Part shown: positions 14,201 through 20,154 of the stretch, piece after piece
How the letters are laid out: each line of letters begins with the position of its first letter
How positions within the stretch are numbered: the stretch's first letter is position 1
Assembly: GCA_033549245.1 (NCBI GenBank)
Contig: JAWSUW010000055.1
Coordinates: 1-20,154, forward strand
Direction of reading: 5' to 3'
DNA: 20,154 nt
Origin: Fusibacter_D sp033549245
GTDB taxonomy: Bacteria > Bacillota > Clostridia > Peptostreptococcales > Acidaminobacteraceae
Program-made: the position numbers and the translations under genes
The notes under the pieces: generated by a model
Database searches by the model: none
Told to the model about the DNA's origin: nothing
Seen by the model: only the letters and a program-made list of their open reading frames with translations

Positions 14201-14604
14201 AAGAGTCTGACGACGTTGAAACCATTGTGGGTCCAAAATGTCTTGTCCTCAACGGCGACAAAAGCATTGATGAGATCTTCGCTCATGTCTTCATATCGTA
14301 CGACAGTTCTGAGTCCATCCGTCTGGATCTGCTCGAGAACTCTACCTTCAGCATCGACGATGACTGAGTTTTCGGTCAACTTTGAGCTTATGGTCGCCGG
14401 ATTGATTGGCTCCGTGTCTTTTATAACGCTCGTAATGTAAAGGTATACACCGCCAGCGCCTAGAAAACCTACTAGAATCATAATTATAAGAAAAATTTTC
14501 AGTACATTCCAAAGACCTTTGGAAGATTTTTTAGTTTTCTTTTTGGATTTTTGTGTGGATGAAACCGGCTTTTTAGATACCGGCGTTGTTTTTTTGTTAT
14601 CCAT
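11220..14604 (-). CDS. class A penicillin-binding protein (PBP1A type), interrupted by assembly gap
   Basis: The product is a bifunctional cell-wall synthase anchored in the membrane: it polymerises lipid II and cross-links the peptides. From 14604 (GGAGGT upstream) it has a basic Lys-rich cytoplasmic tail, one membrane segment (about 33-57) and a GT51 transglycosylase domain. That domain has catalytic E119 in VAVEDKTFW, GGTSTISQQLARN (149-161), RKIKEAYYAIELEK and EAYLNQIFLG. An extracellular insert follows, with a peptidoglycan-binding-like stretch (about 365-415) and beta-rich sequence. After the 10-N gap come the transpeptidase motifs: SSIK in PGSSIKPL, SIN in QWSINVTAAK and KTGT. A Pro-rich tail follows. 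The reading frame breaks only at the Ns, so this is one gene, not a pseudogene. The stop lies in a terminator palindrome. Confidence 0.9.
12748..12757. other. assembly gap (10 N) inside the penicillin-binding protein gene
   Basis: Ten Ns separate the insert domain from the transpeptidase domain. With exactly ten bases the frame would shift. On the minus strand the left contig ends in CAG and the right one begins with CAG; merging these would give in-frame VISDIGVIQPQ. The gap may therefore be a missed 3-bp overlap, or a longer missing piece. Confidence 0.95.
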
Positions 14605-14740
14605 TTAAGACCTCCTGTTGCAACAAATGCTAAATTATTATATCATATTTCGTCAATTTCGGCTTCTATTTTCAATTATATAATCATATTGTAACAATGA
14701 TGGAACCAAATTGGTATTAGGCAATGGAAGGCTTTTGTAG

Positions 14741-14746
14741 TATAAT
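14741..14746 (+). promoter_or_regulatory. likely -10 box for hflX operon
   Basis: TATAAT lies 27 bases before the hflX ATG, in the 169-base divergent region with the penicillin-binding protein gene. The best -35 candidate is TTAGGC (14717-14722) at 18-base spacing, which is weak. The rest of the divergent region is AT-rich, with no clear operator. Confidence 0.5.
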
Positions 14747-14773
14747 GTCTATTAGAAAAGTAGGTGATTTATT

Positions 14774-16042
14774 ATGGATGAAATTTTAGAAGAAAGACCC
14801 AGGGCAGTACTCATAGGCCTTTTTCAAGGTCTGAAAGATGAATATGACATAGATGAATCCATGAACGAACTTTCGGAACTGGCCAGAGCGGCGGGAGCCG
14901 AAGTGGCTGAAATTATGATCCAGAACAAAGCGAAGATTGAAGCGGCCACATATATAGGCTCGGGCAAGGTGGAGGAAGTCAAGCTGATGGTGGAGCAAAC
15001 GGGTTCCAATATGGTGATTTTCAACGATGAATTGTCGGGTGCCCAAATCAGAAACCTGGAAAATCTCATGGATGTGAAGGTTATTGACAGAACCGCGCTC
15101 ATCTTGGACATATTTGCTGTAAGGGCACAGACCAAAACCGCCAAACTGCAGGTTGAACTGGCTCAGCTCAGATACCGTTTACCAAGACTCACAGGATTTG
15201 GGGGGCAACTCTCCAAACAAGGTGGCGGCATCGGAACGAGAGGTCCCGGTGAACAAAAACTCGAGATCGACAGACGAAGAATTCAGGAGCGTGTGGACGA
15301 AATCCGCAAGCAAGTGAAGGAAGTCCAGAAAAACAGGACGGTTCAGCGTCAGCTCAGGGAAAAACGCGAGGTGCCGATTGTGGCTCTTGTGGGATACACC
15401 AATGCGGGCAAGTCTTCCATCATGAATCAGCTCATCAGAATGTCCACCGAGGGCGAGGAAGAGAAGCAGGTTTTTGAGAAGGATATGCTGTTCGCTACGC
15501 TGGATACTTACAACAGGCGAATCGTGCTTGAGGATAAAAAGGAATTTATTTTGACGGATACTGTAGGTTTCGTGTCCAAATTACCACACAGCATAGTCGA
15601 TGCCTTCAAGGCGACACTCGAAGAAGCGCTCAGTGCGGATCTGCTCATCCACGTAGTGGATGCTTCAAACCAACATTATCAGATGCAAATGGACGTGACA
15701 CATGACGTGCTGAAAGAACTTGGTGCCGGAGAGCTTCCCATGATGACTGTTTTCAACAAAATCGACCTGGTCGAGGACCGGGAGGCGCTTTATGGAGAGG
15801 GCATCAATATTTCTGCAAAGACCGGGGAAAATTTTGACCGGTTGCTGGAGCATGTTAAAAAAAGTGTGTATAGTTCGATGGTGAAGGCGACTTTCCTTGT
15901 GCCTTATTCAGATGGGAAGACAACTTCCTATCTTTGTGAGAATTATCAGGTGGACCACATGGACTATTTAGAGGAAGGGACTTTGCTCGAGCTGGAAGTT
16001 CAAGAAAAGGATTATAACAGACTGAGTCAATATTTGAGGTGA
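14774..16042 (+). CDS. hflX: ribosome-associated GTPase HflX
   Basis: The 422-residue GTPase binds the 50S subunit and, in studied bacteria, splits stalled or hibernating 70S ribosomes under stress. The N-terminal HflX domain contains the conserved glycine-rich segment GFGGQLSKQGGGIGTRGPGE (141-160), and a coiled region (165-200) joins it to the G domain. GTPase motifs are G1 GYTNAGKSS (207-215), G3 DTVGF (262-266), G4 NKID (328-331) and G5 SAKTG (347-351), all intact. ATG at 14774 has AGGTGA upstream. It is the first gene of an apparent four-gene run. Its stop overlaps the likely ribosome binding site of the next gene. Confidence 0.95.
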   Translation: MDEILEERPRAVLIGLFQGLKDEYDIDESMNELSELARAAGAEVAEIMIQNKAKIEAATYIGSGKVEEVKLMVEQTGSNMVIFNDELSGAQIRNLENLMDVKVIDRTALILDIFAVRAQTKTAKLQVELAQLRYRLPRLTGFGGQLSKQGGGIGTRGPGEQKLEIDRRRIQERVDEIRKQVKEVQKNRTVQRQLREKREVPIVALVGYTNAGKSSIMNQLIRMSTEGEEEKQVFEKDMLFATLDTYNRRIVLEDKKEFILTDTVGFVSKLPHSIVDAFKATLEEALSADLLIHVVDASNQHYQMQMDVTHDVLKELGAGELPMMTVFNKIDLVEDREALYGEGINISAKTGENFDRLLEHVKKSVYSSMVKATFLVPYSDGKTTSYLCENYQVDHMDYLEEGTLLELEVQEKDYNRLSQYLR

Positions 16043-16051
16043 ATAGGTCAA

Positions 16052-16702
16052 GTGAAATCATATAAAACCGTTTTTGCCTATGGCGAAGATGAACTGAGCA
16101 TCAACAAGTCCAGGTTCATCGGGTATGCCACTCCGGTGGAGTCCGAAGCGGAAGCGGTCAGTTTTATAGAAAAAATAAAGAAGAAGCACTGGAATGCGAC
16201 CCATAATGTGCCGGTTTACATTGTTGGAGAGGATATGATGTTACAGCGTTACTCTGATGATGGGGAACCTTCTGGCACTGCTGGCGTTCCGGTTCTGGAA
16301 ATGCTGAAAAAAGAGGGGATCACGAATGTCTGCATTGTGATGACGAGATACTTTGGCGGTGTAAAACTCGGGACTGGCGGCCTTGTACGCGCCTATACAC
16401 AAACGGCGAAGGCGGCACTGGATGCTGCTGGTGTGGTGGAAAAATCGGTTTATACAGTCATGGATTGTGAAATGGATTACCACTTCCACGGTAAAGTCCG
16501 CAACCATCTTATGGACCGTCCTGAGATCATCATTGGAGAGACCGTCTATACGGACAAGGTGATCGTGACCCTTTATATTCCTCCGGAGAAGTTGGAGGCG
16601 GTCACTGGAGAGTTGGTCGAATGGACTTCTGACCAGGTGACTATTGTAGTGAATGAGGACGTATATCTGACCACAAAAGATGGAAAAATTTTTAACGGCT
16701 GA
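16052..16702 (+). CDS. YigZ/IMPACT family protein
   Basis: The 216-residue protein matches the bacterial YigZ family: an N-terminal IMPACT domain with the signature around 66-118 (RYSDDGEPSGTAGVPVLEML, then MTRYFGGVKLGTGGLVRAY) and a smaller C-terminal domain (about 140-205, DUF1949-like). The eukaryotic relative IMPACT regulates the Gcn2 kinase. The bacterial role is not settled, though a translation-linked function is often suspected. The start is GTG at 16052; its likely ribosome binding site GAGGTGA (16036-16042) includes the hflX stop, implying coupling. Its position after hflX agrees with a translation-related role but does not prove it. Confidence 0.9.
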   Translation: MKSYKTVFAYGEDELSINKSRFIGYATPVESEAEAVSFIEKIKKKHWNATHNVPVYIVGEDMMLQRYSDDGEPSGTAGVPVLEMLKKEGITNVCIVMTRYFGGVKLGTGGLVRAYTQTAKAALDAAGVVEKSVYTVMDCEMDYHFHGKVRNHLMDRPEIIIGETVYTDKVIVTLYIPPEKLEAVTGELVEWTSDQVTIVVNEDVYLTTKDGKIFNG

Positions 16703-16719
16703 TCAAAGGAGGCTTTGCT

Positions 16720-17115
16720 ATGGAAATGAAGAAATTGATCAAGGATATGCTCGACAAAAAAGTATGGGCAGTGATAGGCGCTACTGAAAATTCCGAGAAA
16801 TTTGGAAACAAAATCTATAAGAAACTTAAAAAATTCGGATATGAAGTGTATGCGGTCAACCCGATGTACGATACTGTGGACGGGGATGTCTGTTATAAAG
16901 ATTTGGCATCTATTCCTGTGAAAGTGGACTGCGTGGATGTGGTTGTGGCTCCCGAGCGCGCTAAGCTGGCTCTTGAGGAAGTCATCAATCTCGGTATCGA
17001 GAATATCTGGTTCCAACCGGGTACGTTCACACCTGAGATCATCGACGCCTCTGAGGTGGCCGGAGTCAATACGGTATATTATAATTGTGTATTGGTCGAA
17101 CTCGACAAAAAATAA
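16720..17115 (+). CDS. CoA-binding domain protein (YccU-like)
   Basis: The 131-residue protein is a single Rossmann-fold CoA-binding domain of the YccU type. The nucleotide-binding turn is VIGATENSEKFGNKI (18-32), followed by YEVYAVNP (41-48) and the later conserved NIWFQPG. These small proteins bind CoA or an acyl-CoA in known structures; their cellular role is unclear. The ATG at 16720 is favoured because AGGAGG lies seven bases upstream; a second in-frame ATG two codons later is possible. It is 17 bases after the YigZ-family gene and 34 before nadE, in the same apparent operon. Confidence 0.88.
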   Translation: MEMKKLIKDMLDKKVWAVIGATENSEKFGNKIYKKLKKFGYEVYAVNPMYDTVDGDVCYKDLASIPVKVDCVDVVVAPERAKLALEEVINLGIENIWFQPGTFTPEIIDASEVAGVNTVYYNCVLVELDKK

Positions 17116-17149
17116 AAACAAAGTTCACAAGGAAGGAAGTAAAGGGGAA

Positions 17150-17893
17150 ATGGAGAAAACGGTTCAAGAACAAATCGATTTAACCGTTCAGTGGATTCGC
17201 GATACGGTGAAAGGATCCGGTACAAATGGCGTTTTAGTTGGCATTTCTGGCGGCATTGATTCAGCGGTTGTGGCTTGTCTGATCAAGCGTGCTTTTCCTG
17301 AAAATTCGCTGGGTGTGATTTTGCCATGCAAAAGCAATCCTAAGGATGCACAGGATGCCATTGCACTCGCGGAGGCTTGTGGTATTGAGTACTTCACTAT
17401 CGACATCACTGAGGAACATGAGCTTTTATATGGACAAATCCAAAGAAGACTCGAAGGTAAAACTGTTTTGAATGAAAGACTGGCAGATGCCAATCTCAGA
17501 GCGCGTCTCAGAATGTCAACGCTTTATGGGGTCGGTAATTCACTTGGCTATCTTGTTGCCGGAACGGACAATAAGGCTGAGATTCATACGGGTTACTTCA
17601 CAAAGTATGGAGATGGTGGAGTGGACATCATCCCAATTTGCAATCTGCTCAAAAGAGATGTCTATGATTGGGCGAAAGAACTCGGTGTGCCTGCTCAGAT
17701 CATCGAGAGAGATCCATCTGCAGGACTTTGGGAAGGTCAGACCGATGAGAGTGAAATGGGCACCACCTATGACATGATCGACGACTACCTTGTCGGTAAG
17801 TCAATCCCTGACAATGACCGTGCAATCATTGAAAGACTGCACAAAAATTCCATGCACAAACGTTCAATGCCTCCGGGACCTCCTGTATTCTAA
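17150..17893 (+). CDS. nadE: NAD synthetase, ammonia-dependent type
   Basis: The 247-residue enzyme makes the last step of NAD synthesis: it adenylates nicotinate adenine dinucleotide with ATP and replaces AMP with ammonia. The PP-loop SGGIDS is at 33-38. AGTDNKAE (137-144), GDGG (154-157) and DPSAGLWEGQTDE (188-200) are the family's substrate loops. There is no glutaminase domain, so it should use free ammonia or a partner's. The ATG at 17150 is the first usable start; GGAAGGA lies about 12 bases upstream and AAGGGG very close, so initiation may be modest. It is the last gene of the hflX run and is followed by an intrinsic terminator. Confidence 0.95.
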   Translation: MEKTVQEQIDLTVQWIRDTVKGSGTNGVLVGISGGIDSAVVACLIKRAFPENSLGVILPCKSNPKDAQDAIALAEACGIEYFTIDITEEHELLYGQIQRRLEGKTVLNERLADANLRARLRMSTLYGVGNSLGYLVAGTDNKAEIHTGYFTKYGDGGVDIIPICNLLKRDVYDWAKELGVPAQIIERDPSAGLWEGQTDESEMGTTYDMIDDYLVGKSIPDNDRAIIERLHKNSMHKRSMPPGPPVF

Positions 17894-17917
17894 AATGTGT
17901 CAAATAAAATTTGCTTT

Positions 17918-17949
17918 TCATAGCACATTCTTTGTGCTATGATATTTTT
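17918..17949 (+). terminator. terminator after nadE
   Basis: TCATAGCACA (17918-17927) and TGTGCTATGA (17933-17942) pair perfectly around TTCTT and lead into TATTTTTG. It ends 26 bases before the yebC-family start, so that gene either has a promoter overlapping this hairpin (TATGAT at 17938-17943) or depends on read-through. Confidence 0.75.
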
Positions 17950-17974
17950 GCAAAAATGAATAGGAGAGAATACT

Positions 17975-18691
17975 GTGGGAAGAATTGGAACAATCATAAA
18001 TCGTAAAGGCAAGCAAGATGCCAAAAAAGCAAAAGAGTTCACGAAACTCGGTAGATATATCATGGTGGCAGCAAGAGAAGGTGGCGCTGATCCGGAATAC
18101 AATGCAGCACTCAAAAGTGCCATTGAAAAAGCCAAAGCTGCAAATATGCCAAATGACAATATTGACCGTGCTGTAAAAAAAGGAGCGGGAGATTCAGACG
18201 GGGCTGTGTTTTCAGAGCTCACTTATGAAGGTTATGGTCCAGGTGGAGTGGCTGTCTTGGTGGAATGCCTCACCGACAACACGAACAGAACCGCTGCCGA
18301 TGTGAGAAGTTACTTTTCAAAAGGTAAAGGTAACCTCGGTACTAATGGCTGTGTCAGCTTCATGTTCGACCATAAGGGTGTTCTTGTCATCGATAAGACT
18401 GAAGGTATGGATGATGAAGAGATGGAAATGGCCGCTATTGAAGCCGGTGCGGAAGATTTCTCAGTGGAAGATGACCACTACGAGATCTATACTGAAAGTG
18501 GTGATTTCGCAGATGTTAGAGAGACTCTTTCGGGTCAAGGATTTGAATTCAGCATGGCTGAACTCAGATATCTGCCTCAGACCATGACAAAACTCACGGA
18601 TGAGGAAGACATCAAATTTATGCAAAAGATGGTTGATTTGCTCGAAGATTGTGACGACGTGCAAAACGTTTATCACAACTGGGAAGAGTAA
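17975..18691 (+). CDS. YebC/PmpR/TACO1 family protein
   Basis: The 238-residue protein belongs to the YebC family, once described as transcription regulators and more recently linked to relief of ribosome stalling at proline runs (as for TACO1 in mitochondria). Conserved blocks are ANMPNDNIDRAVKKGAG (134 bases into the gene onward), YEGYGPGGVAVLVECLTDN, NRTAADVRSYFSKGKGNLG and the C-terminal LLEDCDDVQNVYHN. The N-terminus, MGRIGTIINRKGKQDAKK, differs from the MAGHSKW form and suggests a clostridial subgroup. The start is GTG at 17975, with AGGAGAG six bases upstream. The stop is two bases from the 122-bp family-2 hairpin. Confidence 0.93.
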   Translation: MGRIGTIINRKGKQDAKKAKEFTKLGRYIMVAAREGGADPEYNAALKSAIEKAKAANMPNDNIDRAVKKGAGDSDGAVFSELTYEGYGPGGVAVLVECLTDNTNRTAADVRSYFSKGKGNLGTNGCVSFMFDHKGVLVIDKTEGMDDEEMEMAAIEAGAEDFSVEDDHYEIYTESGDFADVRETLSGQGFEFSMAELRYLPQTMTKLTDEEDIKFMQKMVDLLEDCDDVQNVYHNWEE

Positions 18692-18692
18692 A

Positions 18693-18814
18693 CAAAAGGG
18701 GACAGGTCCAAATTGGTAAAATGGGGACGGGTCTGAATTGGTACCTAGCAAGCTAGGTGCCAATTTGGACCTGTCCCCTTTTATATTTCACCAATTTGGA
18801 CCCGTCCCCTTTTG
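18693..18814. repeat. family-2 giant palindrome, likely bidirectional terminator
   Basis: The arms 18693-18749 and 18752-18814 form a near-perfect hairpin of about 57 pairs with a 6-base extra stretch in the right arm. Each arm carries two units of GGGGAC(A/G)GGTC(C/T)(A/G)AATTGG, so the structure is a palindrome of palindromes with four units in all. CCCCTTTTATATTT on + and CCCCATTTTACC on - give it T-runs. It lies between the convergent yebC-family and glutathione peroxidase genes, two bases from one stop and eight from the other, so it can end both. Confidence 0.9.
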
Positions 18815-18822
18815 TATTTGAT

Positions 18823-19368
18823 CTAAATGTAAGCTTCTATGTCAGCTGCCATGTCCATTGGCTCGACAGCTGGCTCGAAACGTTTGACGATGTTGCCTTC
18901 TCTGTCGATCAGGAATTTTGTGAAATTCCAACGAATCGCATCTCCAGCTGCAAATGAAGGGAATTTCTCCTTGATCATGGCATCGAGAATTTTGTTGGTG
19001 GTTTGTGACATATCAAAGCCTTGGAATGGAGCGTTTTGAGTCAGATATTTGAAAATCGGGTGAGCAAATTTACCGTTCACATCAATTTTTTCGAAAAGTT
19101 GAAATTCAACACCGTAATTGAGTTCGCAAAATGTTTTGGTCTCTACGCTGTCTCCAGGTTCCTGCTCCATGAATTGATTACATGGAAAACCTAGGATTTT
19201 TACACCTTTGTCTTTGTAGCGATCATTGAGTTTTTGTAGATCTGCAAATTGAGGAGTGAAACCACATTTGCTGGCGGTGTTGACGATGACCATAACTTGA
19301 TCGCGGTAGTCCTGAAGTGAAATGACGTTGCCGTCGATGTCTGTTGCTGTAAAATCGTAAATGTTCAT
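18823..19368 (-). CDS. glutathione peroxidase family protein (thiol peroxidase)
   Basis: The 181-residue protein reduces hydrogen peroxide or organic peroxides. The catalytic site has peroxidatic C35 in NTASKCGFTPQ, Q65 with N64 in FPCNQF, and W147-N148 in WNFTKFL, the full tetrad of the Cys-type family. Bacterial members of this kind usually take electrons from thioredoxin rather than glutathione; C81 in KTFCELNYG could act as a resolving cysteine, but this is uncertain. The ATG at 19368 has GGAGG nine bases upstream. It has its own consensus promoter with an OhrR-like operator over the -10 box, so peroxide induction is likely. There is no signal peptide. Confidence 0.94.
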   Translation of the reverse strand: MNIYDFTATDIDGNVISLQDYRDQVMVIVNTASKCGFTPQFADLQKLNDRYKDKGVKILGFPCNQFMEQEPGDSVETKTFCELNYGVEFQLFEKIDVNGKFAHPIFKYLTQNAPFQGFDMSQTTNKILDAMIKEKFPSFAAGDAIRWNFTKFLIDREGNIVKRFEPAVEPMDMAADIEAYI

Positions 19369-19397
19369 ATAAGAATGCCTCCGTATTTTTAATTGAT

Positions 19398-19412
19398 TAC
19401 AATTAGATTGTA
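19398..19412 (-). promoter_or_regulatory. OhrR-like operator at the peroxidase promoter
   Basis: TACAATTAGATTGTA is an inverted repeat (TACAAT, three bases, ATTGTA) that fits the TACAATT-AATTGTA site of the MarR-family peroxide sensor OhrR in Bacillus. It covers the -10 box and extends downstream, so binding would block RNA polymerase. A second overlapping palindrome, GATTGTACACAATC (19406-19419), extends it upstream. No ohrR gene is in the window. Confidence 0.6.
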
Positions 19413-19435
19413 CACAATCAATATGAAGGTGTCAA
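19407..19435 (-). promoter_or_regulatory. sigma-A type promoter of the glutathione peroxidase gene
   Basis: On the minus strand, TTGACA (19435-19430), a 17-base spacer and TACAAT (19412-19407) give a near-perfect vegetative promoter, with the start codon about 39 bases downstream of the -10. It is the best promoter in the window. Confidence 0.85.
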
Positions 19436-19448
19436 CATTTATTTCAAA

Positions 19449-19496
19449 CAAAAAGGTACCGATTTGGACCTGTCCCAAATCAGTACCTTCCTTTTT
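19449..19496. repeat. family-2 palindrome, single intact copy
   Basis: AAGGTACCGATTTGG and CCAAATCAGTACCTT pair at 14 of 15 positions around ACCTGTC-type loop sequence, with A-runs before and T-runs after. It shows what the IS-split copy at 3668/5342 looked like before insertion. It lies between two divergent genes and could stop transcripts in either direction. Confidence 0.78.
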
Positions 19497-19670
19497 GGTT
19501 GTAAATTAAAGTGGTAAAGCTTACAATATAAAATAATAGCAAAAAAATCTCGATGCGAGTGATTGCCATCGAGGTATATTGAAGGTTAAAGAGAGGAATT
19601 ATTGTCTTAAAATGGATATACCCTCCTTTTTAAAAAATATGCACAAACGTTAAAATTTAGGAGTAAAATT
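19497..19670 (+). other. leader region of fliB with possible folded RNA
   Basis: No gene is seen. CTCGATG (19549-19555) pairs with CATCGAG (19567-19573). GAGGTATA (19571-19578) can pair with TATACC plus CTC near 19616-19625, which is followed by CTTTTT. These two alternatives share bases at GAG, so they could exclude each other as in an attenuator. I recognise no riboswitch class. Confidence 0.3.
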
Positions 19671-20154
19671 ATGAATAAAACAGTTGAACCGGATTATCTG
19701 GCATATTTTAAGTGTATCGGAGGCGATTGTGAAGACAGTTGCTGTATCGGATGGGACGTGGACATCGACCACAAAACCTATCAAAGCTACAAAAATGTGA
19801 GCGACCTAAGAATGAAAAAACAGTTTGACAAGTTCATATATGAAAACGATTGGATCACAGATCCAAATGTTGACTTCGCTAAAGTAGAACTGACACCAGA
19901 TAAGAAATGTCCTTTTTTAAATGCAGACAAGCTGTGTATCATTCAAAAGCATCTGGGTGAAAAGTATCTGTCCAATGTGTGCACCTATTATCCCAGAACA
20001 GTGAATAAAGTGAATGGCGTATTTGAAATGACGCTTTCTCCTTCTTGTCCAGAGGCGGCAAGACTTATTCTTCTGAACCCGAATGCCATGAAAATGCATG
20101 AGATAGAGAAGCCAGGAAAATACCCGATTATCACTTTTGACGTCGATCAGAAGT
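19671..20154 (+). CDS. fliB: FliB-type flagellin lysine-N-methylase (N-terminal part)
   Basis: The frame is open from the ATG at 19671 (AGGAG at 19659-19663, seven bases upstream) to the window end, giving 161 residues of a protein that continues beyond. The start YFKCIGGDCEDSCCIGWDVDI, then CPFL, LCIIQKHLGE, CTYYPR and SCPEAARLILL form the cysteine-rich pattern of FliB proteins, which methylate lysines of flagellin in Salmonella and are common in motile Clostridia. The cysteines probably bind a metal centre; the number and spacing are visible, the cofactor is inference. No flagellar gene is in the window, so flagellin as substrate rests on family membership. Confidence 0.85.
   Translation, partial: MNKTVEPDYLAYFKCIGGDCEDSCCIGWDVDIDHKTYQSYKNVSDLRMKKQFDKFIYENDWITDPNVDFAKVELTPDKKCPFLNADKLCIIQKHLGEKYLSNVCTYYPRTVNKVNGVFEMTLSPSCPEAARLILLNPNAMKMHEIEKPGKYPIITFDVDQK

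Noticed and set aside
14703..14716. GAACCAAATTGGTA as another family-2 repeat
   Set aside because: Only a short match to the core is present, without the GGGGACAGG half or a palindromic partner, so chance is as likely.
16937..17149. Longer N-terminus for NAD synthetase
   Set aside because: The extension overlaps the CoA-binding gene out of frame, and the normal NadE N-terminus starts at the ATG at 17150.

Overview
The window looks like a low-to-mid GC chromosome of an anaerobic, motile member of the Bacillota, probably class Clostridia. The clues are a dense tRNA array behind the rRNA operon, strong AGGAGG-type ribosome binding sites with several TTG and GTG starts, a ThiI without a rhodanese domain next to its own cysteine desulfurase, SpmA/SpmB-like half-gate proteins, an HD-GYP protein and a FliB-type flagellin lysine methylase. 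I cannot name a species; a relative of Fusibacter or Alkaliphilus would fit, but that is inference.

Layout. Positions 1-274 are the 3' end of 23S rRNA and 591-706 is 5S rRNA. Nineteen tRNA genes follow (872-3404), all on + and all with encoded CCA, closed by a terminator at 3409-3431. Three of them have a CAT anticodon: initiator Met, elongator Met and the lysidine-type Ile2. Two strong inverted repeats follow (3504-3651). Next comes a complete IS4-family insertion sequence (3694-5332) with 18-bp ends and an exact 9-bp target duplication. Genes in order: a YprB-like exonuclease (-); two paired gate-like membrane proteins and an HD-GYP protein (+); cysteine desulfurase and thiI (+); a class A penicillin-binding protein (-) broken by a run of 10 Ns; hflX, a YigZ-family gene, a CoA-binding protein and nadE (+); a yebC-family gene (+); a glutathione peroxidase (-); and the start of fliB (+).

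The most unusual content is non-coding. Two dispersed families of palindromic elements occur. Family 1 fills the spacers of the rRNA and first-half tRNA array and recurs between thiI and the penicillin-binding protein gene. It combines variable perfect hairpins with two conserved asymmetric internal-loop motifs. One is GACGWR opposite AGGA. The other is CGC, a bulged G, then TAG, closed by YTAGCG. The stems around these motifs change by compensating substitutions. Its leading hairpin abuts gene 3' ends, and at thiI and the penicillin-binding protein gene the palindrome contains the stop codon. Family 2 is a REP-like palindrome (core GGGGACAGGTCCAAATTGG). It forms a 122-bp hairpin after yebC and another upstream of the peroxidase, and a third copy was the target of the insertion sequence.

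Functional links. Cysteine desulfurase passes sulfur to ThiI for 4-thiouridine in tRNA. HflX and YebC act on ribosomes. The peroxidase has a consensus promoter whose -10 box is covered by an OhrR-like operator, suggesting peroxide control. FliB suggests flagella, and the HD-GYP protein suggests cyclic-di-GMP turnover.
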